64,000 nucleotides of DNA, from NCBI RefSeq assembly GCF_008634025.1, contig NZ_PDCM01000002.1, positions 3,001,001-3,065,000 of the forward strand, read 5' to 3'. Under the pieces are notes generated by a model, which was given only the letters and a program-made list of their open reading frames with translations, was not told where the DNA came from and made no database searches. Shown here one piece after another: positions 57,055 through 64,000 of this stretch. A program made the position numbers and the translations under genes. Within the stretch, counting starts at the first letter, position 1. The number at the start of each line of letters is the position of its first letter. The stretch comes from Streptomyces albofaciens JCM 4342 (lineage in GTDB: Bacteria; Actinomycetota; Actinomycetes; Streptomycetales; Streptomycetaceae).

Positions 57055-57648
57055 TCACTCCCGGCCGAAATCCGCCGTTTCCAGCGTCAGGCCGACGGCC
57101 GTGTCGGTCAGATCCACCGGCTCCCCGAAGTCGAGGGTCAGGTACCGGTGGTACTTCCCGTCCTTGGGCAGCGTGTAGAGATGCCACGTACCGGTGTAAG
57201 GATCAACGATGAGGTAGACCGGGACCTCGGCCACCGCGTACGTCTTCAGCTTGGAGCCGTAGTCGTTGCGCGCCGTGTCTTCGGAGATGACTTCGGCGAC
57301 GAACTCGACGTCCTGGTAACGCCAACGCCCCTTGTTGTCCTTCTCCGCTCCCTCCCGCAGCGCGATCAGGTCGCAGGCGAAACCGTTGAGGTGACCGGGG
57401 AAGTCCAGGCGGACAGCGGACTTCACGCGCTTCCTCGGATAGCGGGACCGCAACTGCTCGTACAGCGCGGCGATGATGTCCCAGTGGTTGTCCCGTTGCG
57501 GCGACATGAAGATGGCCCCCTCGACGATCTCTACCTGGTAGCCCTCGGGGACGGGCATCCGCTCCAGCCAGTCGAACATCATGTCCAGGCTGAGCTCGTC
57601 GCTGTCGGCCATCTCGATCCCGTTGTCGGTCGGCTCGATGGTCATCAT
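57055..57648 (-). CDS. Uma2 family (DUF820) restriction endonuclease-like protein
   Basis: 197 aa from ATG 57648 with GAGGAG 4 nt upstream. PD-(D/E)XK-type fold: YQVEIVEGAIFMSPQRDNHW, CDLIALREGAEKD, FVAEVISEDTARNDYGSKLK (catalytic E...D-x-x-x-K) and VPVYLIVDPYTG. Actinobacteria carry many such copies with unknown biological role. Monocistronic and bounded by hairpins on both sides. Confidence 0.93.
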   Translation of the reverse strand: MMTIEPTDNGIEMADSDELSLDMMFDWLERMPVPEGYQVEIVEGAIFMSPQRDNHWDIIAALYEQLRSRYPRKRVKSAVRLDFPGHLNGFACDLIALREGAEKDNKGRWRYQDVEFVAEVISEDTARNDYGSKLKTYAVAEVPVYLIVDPYTGTWHLYTLPKDGKYHRYLTLDFGEPVDLTDTAVGLTLETADFGRE

Positions 57649-57720
57649 GCGCTCCTCGCCACCGCCGCGAAGTGCGGACAGTCGCGCGGTACAACGATAC
57701 GCACGGTGACCGGGACACGC

Positions 57721-57757
57721 GCGGCCCGGAACCCCCGTGTCAGGGGCTCCGGGCCGC
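57721..57757 (-). terminator. Hairpin terminator of lon
   Basis: Outer perfect 10-bp stem (GCGGCCCGGA at 57721-57730, complement 57748-57757), one mismatch, then an inner 4-bp C4/G4 stem. It lies 18 bp past the lon stop on the minus strand. Confidence 0.7.
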
Positions 57758-57775
57758 TGTGGCCGGCCGCGTCCG

Positions 57776-60184
57776 TCACGCCGCGGCCGGGACCTCCGGG
57801 GCGGCCGGGGCCGAGGCCGGGGTGAGGGCCAGGTCGAGGACCTGGCGGACATCGGAGACGGGGTGGACGTCCAGCTTCTCCAGGATCTCGGCGGGGACGT
57901 CGTCCAGGTCCGGCTCGTTGCGCTTGGGGATGACCACGGTCGTGATCCCCGCCCGGTGCGCCGCGAGCAGCTTCTGCTTGACGCCGCCGATCGGCAGCAC
58001 CCGCCCGGTCAGCGAGACCTCACCGGTCATCGCCACGTCCGGCCGCACCTGCCGGCCGGAGAGCAGCGAGGCCAGCGCCGTCGTCATCGTCACGCCCGCG
58101 CTCGGGCCGTCCTTCGGCACCGCGCCCGCGGGCACGTGCAGGTGCACGCCGCGCTCCTTCAAGTCGCCGACCGGCAGTTCCAGTTCCGCGCCGTGCGAGC
58201 GCAGGAACGACAGCGCGATGTGCGCGGACTCCTTCATCACGTCGCCCAGCTGGCCGGTGAGCTGGACGCCGGACGCTCCGGTCTCCGGGTCGGCCAGCGA
58301 GGCTTCCACGTACAGCACGTCGCCGCCCGCGCCGGTGACCGCGAGACCGGTGACCACGCCGGGCACGGACGTGCGCCGCTCGGCCGGGTCCTGCGCCGAC
58401 TCCGGGGTGTGGTGCGGCCGCCCGATCAGCGGACGCAGCTCGTCCACGCCCACCGTGAACGGCAGCTCGCGCTCGCCCAGCTCGCTCTGGGCCGCGACCT
58501 TGCGCAGCAGCCGTCCGACGGCCCGCTCCAGGTTCCGTACGCCCGCCTCGCGGGTGTACTCACCGGCCAGCTTGGCCAGCGCCTCGTCCGTGAGCGTGAC
58601 CTCGCCGGACTCCAGACCGGCCCGCTCCAGCTGGCGCGGTACCAGGTGGTCGCGGGCGATGACGACCTTCTCGTCCTGCGTGTAGCCGTCCAGCCGGACC
58701 AGCTCCATGCGGTCGAGCAGCGGCTCCGGAATGGCCTCCAGGACGTTGGCCGTGGCCAGGAAGACCACGTCGCTCAGGTCGAGCTCGACCTCCAGGTAGT
58801 GGTCCCGGAAGGTGTGGTTCTGCGCCGGGTCGAGGACTTCGAGGAGGGCGGCGGCCGGGTCGCCCCGGAAGTCCGAGCCGACCTTGTCGATCTCGTCCAG
58901 GAGGACGACCGGGTTCATCGAGCCGGCCTCCTTGATGGCGCGCACGATGCGGCCGGGCAGCGCGCCGACGTACGTACGCCGGTGGCCGCGGATCTCCGCC
59001 TCGTCCCGTACGCCACCGAGCGCGACCCGCACGAACTTGCGCCCCATGGCCCGGGCCACGGACTCGCCCAGCGACGTCTTGCCGACGCCGGGCGGCCCGA
59101 CCAGCGCCAGCACGGCACCGCCGCGGCGCCCGCCGACCAGCCCGAGCCCACGGTCCGCGCGCCGCTTGCGCACGGCGAGGTACTCGGTGATGCGCTCCTT
59201 GACGTCCTCCAGGCCGGCGTGGTCGGCGTCCAGGATCTCCTTGGCCCCGGGGATGTCGTACGCGTCCTCCGTACGCTCGTTCCACGGCAGCTCCAGCACC
59301 GTGTCCAGCCAGGTCCTGATCCAGCTGCCCTCAGGGCTCTGGTCGCTGGCCCGCTCCAGCTTGTCGACCTCCTTGAGGGCCGCCTTGCGCACCTCCTCGG
59401 GCAGCTGGGCGGCCTCGACGCGGGCCCGGTAGTCCTCGCCCTCGTCCTCCGGGTCGCCGTTCAGCTCGGCCAGCTCCTTGCGTACGGCCTCCATCTGGCG
59501 GCGCAGCAGGAACTCGCGCTGCTGCTTGTCGACGCCCTCCTGGACGTCCTTGGCGATGGACTCCGCCACGTCCTGCTCCGCGAGGTGCTCGCGCAGCGCT
59601 TCGGTGGCCTGCTTCAGGCGGGCCACCGGGTCGGTGGTCTCCAGCAGCCGCACCTTCTGCTCGGTGCTCAGGAACGGCGAGTAACCGGAGTTGTCCGCGA
59701 GCTGCGACACGTCCTCGATCTGCTGGACGCGGTCCACGACCTGCCAGGCGCCGCGCTTCTTGAGCCAGTCGGTGGCCAGGGCCTTGTACTCCTTGACCAG
59801 CTCGGTCACGGCACCGGGCAGCGGATCGGGCACCGACTCGTCGACGGTCGTGCCCTCCACCCACAGGGCGGCACCGGGGCCGGTGGTACCGGCGCCGATC
59901 TTGACGCGGCCGAGGCCGCGGATCAGGGCGCCGGGGTCGCCGTCGGACAGCCGCCCGACCTGCTCGACGCGCCCGAGCACGCCGATCGGCGCGTAGGCGC
60001 CGTCGATTCGCGGCACAAGCAGGACCCGCGGTTTGTTGCCCGGAACGACGGCGGCCTGCGCGGCCTCCACCGCGGCCCGTACGTCCGCTTCGGAAAGGTC
60101 CAGGGGCACCACCATGCCGGGCAGGACGACCTCGTCGTCGAGAGGCAGCACGGGCAGGGTGAGCGAAGTGGACGTCGAAGCCAT
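57776..60184 (-). CDS. lon: ATP-dependent protease Lon
   Basis: 802 aa from ATG 60184 with AAGGGGAG 4 nt upstream. N-terminal substrate domain (LTLPVLPLDDEVVLPGMVVP) and coiled coil (DKQQREFLLRRQMEAVRKEL), AAA+ Walker A LVGPPGVGKTSLGES (~360), Walker B VVLLDEIDKVG, sensor region, and the C-terminal protease domain with catalytic Ser in PKDGPSAGVTM (~683) and Lys in GGVKQKLLAAHRAG (~726). Full-length bacterial Lon; it degrades misfolded proteins. A HAIR-type palindrome lies 23 bp upstream. Confidence 0.98.
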   Translation of the reverse strand: MASTSTSLTLPVLPLDDEVVLPGMVVPLDLSEADVRAAVEAAQAAVVPGNKPRVLLVPRIDGAYAPIGVLGRVEQVGRLSDGDPGALIRGLGRVKIGAGTTGPGAALWVEGTTVDESVPDPLPGAVTELVKEYKALATDWLKKRGAWQVVDRVQQIEDVSQLADNSGYSPFLSTEQKVRLLETTDPVARLKQATEALREHLAEQDVAESIAKDVQEGVDKQQREFLLRRQMEAVRKELAELNGDPEDEGEDYRARVEAAQLPEEVRKAALKEVDKLERASDQSPEGSWIRTWLDTVLELPWNERTEDAYDIPGAKEILDADHAGLEDVKERITEYLAVRKRRADRGLGLVGGRRGGAVLALVGPPGVGKTSLGESVARAMGRKFVRVALGGVRDEAEIRGHRRTYVGALPGRIVRAIKEAGSMNPVVLLDEIDKVGSDFRGDPAAALLEVLDPAQNHTFRDHYLEVELDLSDVVFLATANVLEAIPEPLLDRMELVRLDGYTQDEKVVIARDHLVPRQLERAGLESGEVTLTDEALAKLAGEYTREAGVRNLERAVGRLLRKVAAQSELGERELPFTVGVDELRPLIGRPHHTPESAQDPAERRTSVPGVVTGLAVTGAGGDVLYVEASLADPETGASGVQLTGQLGDVMKESAHIALSFLRSHGAELELPVGDLKERGVHLHVPAGAVPKDGPSAGVTMTTALASLLSGRQVRPDVAMTGEVSLTGRVLPIGGVKQKLLAAHRAGITTVVIPKRNEPDLDDVPAEILEKLDVHPVSDVRQVLDLALTPASAPAAPEVPAAA

Positions 60185-60206
60185 GATCTCCCCTTCGGCA
60201 GGCAAG

Positions 60207-60225
60207 TTGAGTACTGCCCACTCAA
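60207..60225 (-). promoter_or_regulatory. HAIR element (HspR-binding type) upstream of lon
   Basis: TTGAGT (60207-60212), 7-nt spacer, ACTCAA (60220-60225). This matches the core of the HspR-associated inverted repeat CTTGAGT-N7-ACTCAAG except for the outermost base on each side. lon is a known HspR-regulon member in Streptomyces, so heat/HspR control here is well supported. Confidence 0.88.
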
Positions 60226-60436
60226 TGCGATTGCTCCGCGGGGTGTTCCCTGTCTGGGGCCTTGTTCGCTGTGAGCGATCAGTCGCGTGATCGCGCGCTG
60301 TGGGGGTGGGGGTGCGGGTGCTGCGCGGGCTGTTCGGTGGGTGGGGGCGCGCGTCTCGCGCCTAGGGTTCGGTGGGTGGGGGCTCGGGGCCCCGCAGGGG
60401 TCACTCTCCCCCAGCCTCCGGCCGGGGGGACCCCCA

Positions 60437-60497
60437 CGGCGCCGGGAGTCAACCGTGTGTTCATTCGTAACCGGGGTCTCGGTCGTCCTGCGGGGAG
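60437..60497 (+). repeat. Left arm of 61-bp inverted repeat
   Basis: Complementary to 60723-60783 at 53 of 61 positions by eye. The best-conserved core reads TCATTCGTAACCGGGG, then CGGTCGTCCTGCGGGGAG after three mismatches. Confidence 0.85.
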
Positions 60498-60722
60498 ACC
60501 CCTACGTGTCCCCGAGCCCGCGCCGTTCGCGGCTTTCCCACCACCGTGGCTGGGGTCTTTACAGACCCCCGGCACGGCTTACGCACGACGTGGAGACGCC
60601 CGGGGCCCTGCGCCTACGCCCCGTGCGCCTCACCACACGGTGGCGCGCACCAAGGTCATCTTTCACCTCCCCCCACCGGCCCGCACTCGCCAAACCGGCG
60701 GGAGGGGGTGTGCAGGGGGACA

Positions 60723-60783
60723 CTCCCCGCAGGACGACCGTAGCCCCGGTTACGAATGACCACCTGGTTCACTCCAGGCGCCG
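60723..60783 (-). repeat. Right arm of 61-bp inverted repeat
   Basis: Reverse-complement copy of 60437-60497, about 87% identical, with 225 bp between the arms. The two copies may be members of an extragenic repeat family or ends of a small non-autonomous element. Confidence 0.85.
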
Positions 60784-60867
60784 AGGAGATGGCCCCCTGC
60801 GCACCCCCGCCCCACAAACAAAGCAAACGCGTATCCGCGCGAAGCGCGGGCCCGGTACCCCCCACCC

Positions 60868-60883
60868 CGCCGCGACAGCGGCG
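60868..60883 (-). terminator. Short hairpin at the VOC gene stop
   Basis: CGCCGC/GCGGCG stem with a 4-nt loop directly after the VOC stop codon; possible weak terminator. Confidence 0.45.
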
Positions 60884-61273
60884 TCAGGCACCGGCCATAT
60901 GCATCAGCTCCCACACATGCCCATCCAGATCCTGGAAGCTCCCCCCATACATGGGCCCCTCCTCCATGACCGGCTTCCAGGCCGTCGCCCCAGCTTCGCG
61001 AGCCTTGGCGAGCACCGCGTCGACTTCCGACCGGCTGTCGCACGACAGGCACGTGAGGACTTCCTTCGTCTTCGCGGCGTCGCTGATGTCGCCGTTGATG
61101 AAGTCCCGGAAGCGGTCCTCCTGGAGGAGCATGACGTAGATGTTCTCCTCGACGACCATGCACAGGGTGTGCTCGTCGGAGAACTGCGGGTTGAACGTGA
61201 AGCCGAGGTGGGTGAAGAACTCGCGGGACGCCTCGATGTCCTTCACCGGCAGGTTTACGAAGATCATTCGCAT
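60884..61273 (-). CDS. VOC-family protein (glyoxalase/extradiol-like)
   Basis: 129 aa from ATG 61273 (MRMIFVNLPVKDIEASREFF) with GGAAGAGG upstream. The two beta-alpha-beta-beta-beta units of the vicinal oxygen chelate fold are visible: LPVKDIEASREFFTHLGF and, in the second half, EAGATAWKPVMEEG and GGSFQDLDGHVWELMHM with a metal-type His and Glu. Actinobacterial members of this type (VOC, lactoylglutathione lyase-like) are usually of unknown substrate. Confidence 0.92.
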   Translation of the reverse strand: MRMIFVNLPVKDIEASREFFTHLGFTFNPQFSDEHTLCMVVEENIYVMLLQEDRFRDFINGDISDAAKTKEVLTCLSCDSRSEVDAVLAKAREAGATAWKPVMEEGPMYGGSFQDLDGHVWELMHMAGA

Positions 61274-61377
61274 GATGTGTGCCTCTTCCTGACGGAGCGG
61301 GGCCCCGGCCACCCCCGGCCGGGTGCAACCCTCGCTCCACCTCCCCGTCGTGCCATGGAGAAGCGTCGCTCAGGAAG

Positions 61378-62241
61378 CTAGCAACGGCCACTGACAATCG
61401 CCCCGTACCGCCTCCCACGGCGACGCCGCAGGAGGGGCCAGGTGAGGGTGCCGAGGAGCAGGGCCAGGAGGTGGCCGGCGTCGCTCACGGGGTCGGTGGA
61501 GACGAGGAGGTTGTTGACGGCGAACCACGTCACGCCCGCCAGGAGCGGCCACCGCGCCCAGGCCGGCAGCAGGCCCGCCAGCGCGCCGGTGCAGGTCATC
61601 ACGCCGAAGCTGATGCCGTAGTCGAGGCGTTGCAGCGCGTCGGCGGGGAGGTGCCCGAGAGCGACCGCGGCGCCCACCGGCAGCTCGGTGGCCAGGGTGG
61701 CGATCGCGTGGCCGCCGAAGAAGACCGCGGCCGTTCCGAGGGCGCCGATGCGGCGTTCGAGCGCGGTGAGGACGAAGAGGAAGGCGATGGCGTAGGCGGA
61801 GGTCATGCCGCCCGCGATCCACAGGGCGCTGGCGACCAGTACCAGCAGGGGCGAGTGCGCCAGGTGTTCAACGTCCGTACTGGAGCTCCGGAGCAGGGCG
61901 GAGACCAGGTCGGGGTCGGCGTGCTCGGCGAAGACGGAGGTGGCGATGAGGAGGAGGGTGTAAGCGAAGGTGAAGGGCGCGCCCAGAGGAGTGGGCAGCA
62001 GCCGCCAGACGCGCGGTAGGCGTAGGGAAGCTGGTGACGCCGAGGGCGGGGACGCGTGCACGGGAGCGGATGCCGCCGAGGGCGGGGACGCGGGCCCGGT
62101 GGTGGACGCGACCGTCGGTACGACGTGGGCCGCCCCCGGCTGTCTGGGAACCCCCGGAAGCGCCGCCCCCTCCCCTGCCGGCCGCCCCTCGGGAGCAGGG
62201 GCCCTCTCCCCGGCCACGTCCGCCACACCAACCCGTTCCAC
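61378..62241 (-). CDS. Rhomboid-like membrane protein
   Basis: 287 aa if read from GTG 62241, which has GAAGGGG 9 nt upstream; TTG/GTG codons further up (to 62319) are in frame. Residues ~1-75 are Pro/Ala-rich. Then about six hydrophobic segments: APFTFAYTLLLIATSVFAEH, LLVLVASALWIAGGMTSAYA, ALGTAAVFFGGHAIATLATE and others. The topology and GISFGVMTCTGALAG match the actinobacterial rhomboid-like family. The catalytic GxSG Ser reads G-I-S-F-G and the partner His is not evident, so protease activity is doubtful. Confidence 0.8.
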   Translation of the reverse strand: MERVGVADVAGERAPAPEGRPAGEGAALPGVPRQPGAAHVVPTVASTTGPASPPSAASAPVHASPPSASPASLRLPRVWRLLPTPLGAPFTFAYTLLLIATSVFAEHADPDLVSALLRSSSTDVEHLAHSPLLVLVASALWIAGGMTSAYAIAFLFVLTALERRIGALGTAAVFFGGHAIATLATELPVGAAVALGHLPADALQRLDYGISFGVMTCTGALAGLLPAWARWPLLAGVTWFAVNNLLVSTDPVSDAGHLLALLLGTLTWPLLRRRRGRRYGAIVSGRC

Positions 62242-62453
62242 TGCCTTCGGCCCCTTCCATCCCCGGCGCCAACGGTGCCGATGGCGCCACGGCACCAACG
62301 ACCCCGGCCAACCCACCAAGATCTACGTACGCCGACAGCCTGCACGCTCAACCCATGAGTGAGCTGTGCCCGTGACGCGCGTCACCCGAAGCGGTGGGCC
62401 GGCCCGGCGAACCGGCTGGACCCGCCCCGCCCCGGTTGGTCAGGATGGCGTGC

Positions 62454-63176
62454 ATGCTCGACCCCGCGTACCCCATGTCCGTACCCGGTTCGCCCGCCGC
62501 CGACAGCCCGCCGCAGGTGCTCGACCGCCGCGAGGGCCCGTACGGGGAGGCCGTCCTGCGGCGGCGGGGCGAGCACTTCGAGATCATCGCCAACGGGTGC
62601 TTTCTGATGGACACCTCGGACGGGCGGTCCGAGCGGCTGCTGGTGGACGCGGCGCTCGCGGAGCTGGCCGACGGGCGGCCGTCGCCCAGCGTGCTGATCG
62701 GCGGGCTGGGCGTGGGGTTCTCCCTGGTGCGGGCCGCCGAGGAGCGGCGATGGGGGCGGATCACCGTGGTCGAGCGGGAGCCGGCGGTGATCGACTGGCA
62801 CCGCGGCGGCCCGCTGGCCGCCGTCTCGGGGGCGGCGCTCGCCGATCCGCGTACCGAGATCGTCGCGGCCGACCTGGTCGCGTACGTACGCGGCGGGGCC
62901 GGGGAGCGCGTCTTCGACGCGCTGTGCCTGGACATCGACAACGGGCCGGACTGGACCGTCACCGAGGACAACGGCGGCCTCTACTCCCCCGCCGGGCTCG
63001 CGGCCTGCCGGGAGCGGCTGACGCCCGGCGGGGTGCTCGCGGTGTGGTCCGCGCAGCCGTCGTCCGCCTTCGAACTCGCACTGCGAAATGCCGGGTTCAC
63101 CGGCGTACGTACCGAAGAGATCCCCGTTGTCCGAGGCGTCCCGGACGTGGTGCACCTCGCGCGCAAGGGCGCGTAG
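62454..63176 (+). CDS. Spermidine synthase-like methyltransferase-fold protein
   Basis: 240 aa from ATG 62454 (AGGA 8 nt upstream; ATG 62445 is also in frame). SAM/dcSAM-binding Rossmann core: VLIGGLGVGFSLVRA (motif I), ITVVEREPAVIDWHRG (motif II acid), FDALCLDIDNGPDWTV and LTPGGVLAVWSAQPSSAF. Resembles SpeE-like proteins found singly in Streptomyces; without the usual polyamine site it may be a methyltransferase. Function not assigned. Confidence 0.87.
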   Translation: MLDPAYPMSVPGSPAADSPPQVLDRREGPYGEAVLRRRGEHFEIIANGCFLMDTSDGRSERLLVDAALAELADGRPSPSVLIGGLGVGFSLVRAAEERRWGRITVVEREPAVIDWHRGGPLAAVSGAALADPRTEIVAADLVAYVRGGAGERVFDALCLDIDNGPDWTVTEDNGGLYSPAGLAACRERLTPGGVLAVWSAQPSSAFELALRNAGFTGVRTEEIPVVRGVPDVVHLARKGA

Positions 63177-63254
63177 CCGACGGTCACACCCTGCCCTTAC
63201 GCTGCTGCCCAGCAGTACGCGACCAGGCAGCACGGGGACATGCAGGGGCGGGCG

Positions 63255-63995
63255 ATGGATCAGACGCAGACCACCCAGGGCGGCACCGCCGCGGCCACGC
63301 CCGGCGCCCAGCGCCGGGTCCTCGTCGTGGAGGACGATCCGACGATCGTGGACGCCATCGCGGCCCGGCTGCGTGCCGAGGGCTTCCAGGTGCAGACGGC
63401 CACCGACGGGCCCGCCGCGGTGGACACCGCCGAGGCCTGGCAGCCGGACCTGCTGGTGCTGGACGTGATGCTGCCGGGCTTCGACGGGCTGGAGGTGTGC
63501 CGCCGGGTGCAGGCCCGGCGCCCGGTGCCGGTGATGATGCTCACCGCGCGGGACGACGAGACGGACATGCTGGTCGGTCTGGGCGTGGGCGCGGACGACT
63601 ACATGACCAAGCCGTTCTCGATGCGGGAGCTGGCGGCGCGGGTGCATGTGCTGCTGCGGCGGGTGGAGCGCGCGGCGCTGGCCGCCCATACGCCGCGCAG
63701 CGGCATCCTGCGCCTCGGCGAGCTGGAGATCGACCACGCGCAGCGCCGGGTGCGGGTGCGCGGCACCGACGTGCATCTGACGCCGACCGAGTTCGACCTG
63801 CTGGTCTGTCTGGCCAACACGCCGCGCGCGGTGCTCTCGCGCGAGCAGCTGCTGGCCGAGGTCTGGGACTGGGCCGACGCCTCCGGCACCCGTACGGTCG
63901 ACAGCCACATCAAGGCGCTCCGCCGCAAGATCGGCGCCGAGCGCATCCGTACGGTCCACGGTGTCGGGTACGCCCTGGAGACCCCGCCCGTATGA
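63255..63995 (+). CDS. OmpR/PhoB-family response regulator
   Basis: 246 aa from ATG 63255 (AGGGG 7 nt upstream; ATG 63240 is also in frame). Receiver domain: VLVVEDDPTIVDAI, phospho-Asp in DLLVLDVMLPGFDG, Thr in VMMLTARDDE, Lys in YMTKPFSMRELAAR. C-terminal winged helix: HLTPTEFDLLVCLANTPRAV, VDSHIKALRRKIG and IRTVHGVGYAL. Its stop overlaps an ATG at 63992, so a partner kinase gene probably follows. Confidence 0.96.
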   Translation: MDQTQTTQGGTAAATPGAQRRVLVVEDDPTIVDAIAARLRAEGFQVQTATDGPAAVDTAEAWQPDLLVLDVMLPGFDGLEVCRRVQARRPVPVMMLTARDDETDMLVGLGVGADDYMTKPFSMRELAARVHVLLRRVERAALAAHTPRSGILRLGELEIDHAQRRVRVRGTDVHLTPTEFDLLVCLANTPRAVLSREQLLAEVWDWADASGTRTVDSHIKALRRKIGAERIRTVHGVGYALETPPV

Positions 63996-64000
63996 CGGCC
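63992..64000 (+). CDS. Start of next gene (probable sensor kinase), truncated by window end
   Basis: ATG at 63992 overlaps the response regulator stop (ATGA); only three codons (M-T-A) are visible. OmpR-type regulators with this overlap are almost always followed by their histidine kinase. Identity inferred from position only. Confidence 0.4.

Larger units (their letters stand above)
60226..60883. other. Gene-free 658-bp region with a 61-bp imperfect inverted repeat and hairpins
   Basis: No supported gene between lon and the VOC gene. Holds the inverted repeat (60437-60497 with 60723-60783), a hairpin in its interior (GGGGTCT 60552-60558 with 60563-60569), a CCGCGC/GCGCGG hairpin (60835-60849) and a hairpin at the VOC stop (60868-60883). 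Several plus- and minus-strand open frames here have no codon bias or ribosome site and are rejected. Confidence 0.7.

Noticed and set aside
60262..61381. Plus-strand frames across the lon-VOC gap
   Set aside because: They run through the inverted repeat and hairpins, have no codon bias, and antiparallel the VOC gene.
61378..62241. Active rhomboid protease
   Set aside because: Topology fits, but I could not find a GxSG Ser and matching His with confidence, so it is called rhomboid-like only.

Overview
The window reads as Streptomyces (or a very close actinomycete) chromosome. GC is very high, many starts are GTG or TTG, genes are tightly coupled, and there are several organism-typical systems: a conservon (cvnA-D), a DasR-type site before a GH18 chitinase, an HspR/HAIR-type site before lon, a class F sortase, and several promoters whose -10 box sits 6-7 nt from the start codon (leaderless type). 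I see no rRNA, tRNA, CRISPR array or insertion sequence.

Left edge (1-3809, all minus strand): the 5' two thirds of a large type VII-secretion/polymorphic-toxin-like protein that runs off the window, a small proline-rich partner (possible immunity protein), and a pyrimidine-dimer glycosylase-like gene.

Main feature (3853-29585): a hybrid NRPS/PKS gene cluster. A 3567-aa NRPS (A-MT-PCP / C-A-PCP / C-A-PCP / C, no thioesterase) is divergent from an Sfp-type phosphopantetheinyl transferase. A ten-gene minus-strand operon (27578 to 15496, nearly every junction an ATGA/GTGA-type overlap) encodes, in order: a sugar-isomerase-like TIM barrel, a free carrier protein, a KS-ACP-thioester reductase PKS without AT, a 3-hydroxyacyl dehydrogenase, an ACP, an acyl-CoA dehydrogenase, a KASIII-like enzyme, an FkbH-type glyceryl-ACP enzyme, an MFS exporter and a free-standing adenylation enzyme. 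The FkbH/ACP/dehydrogenase set is the known route to hydroxymalonyl-ACP. With no O-methyltransferase and no AT, the likely product is a three- or four-residue N-methylated peptide extended by one hydroxymalonate unit and released reductively (aldehyde or alcohol). A P450 (28353) lies divergent from the operon. I cannot match the whole to a named compound.

Middle (29685-41392): class F sortase and a secreted, C-terminally anchored protein; a second P450; a SEDS/PBP/HD-domain operon; a lone ABC ATPase; then two diiron-oxygenase-like genes arranged divergently with a TetR regulator alongside.

Right half (41475-64000): secreted hydrolases (GH18 chitinase, NlpC/P60, S33-type peptidase), a styrene-monooxygenase-like flavoprotein behind a complete conservon, a PP2C-like phosphatase, a TetR-P450 pair under a 37-bp palindrome, a MarR regulator, a GH25 lysozyme, a Uma2 protein, Lon protease, a gene-free stretch with a 61-bp imperfect inverted repeat, a VOC protein, a rhomboid-like membrane protein, a spermidine-synthase-like methyltransferase and an OmpR-type response regulator whose partner starts at the window end.
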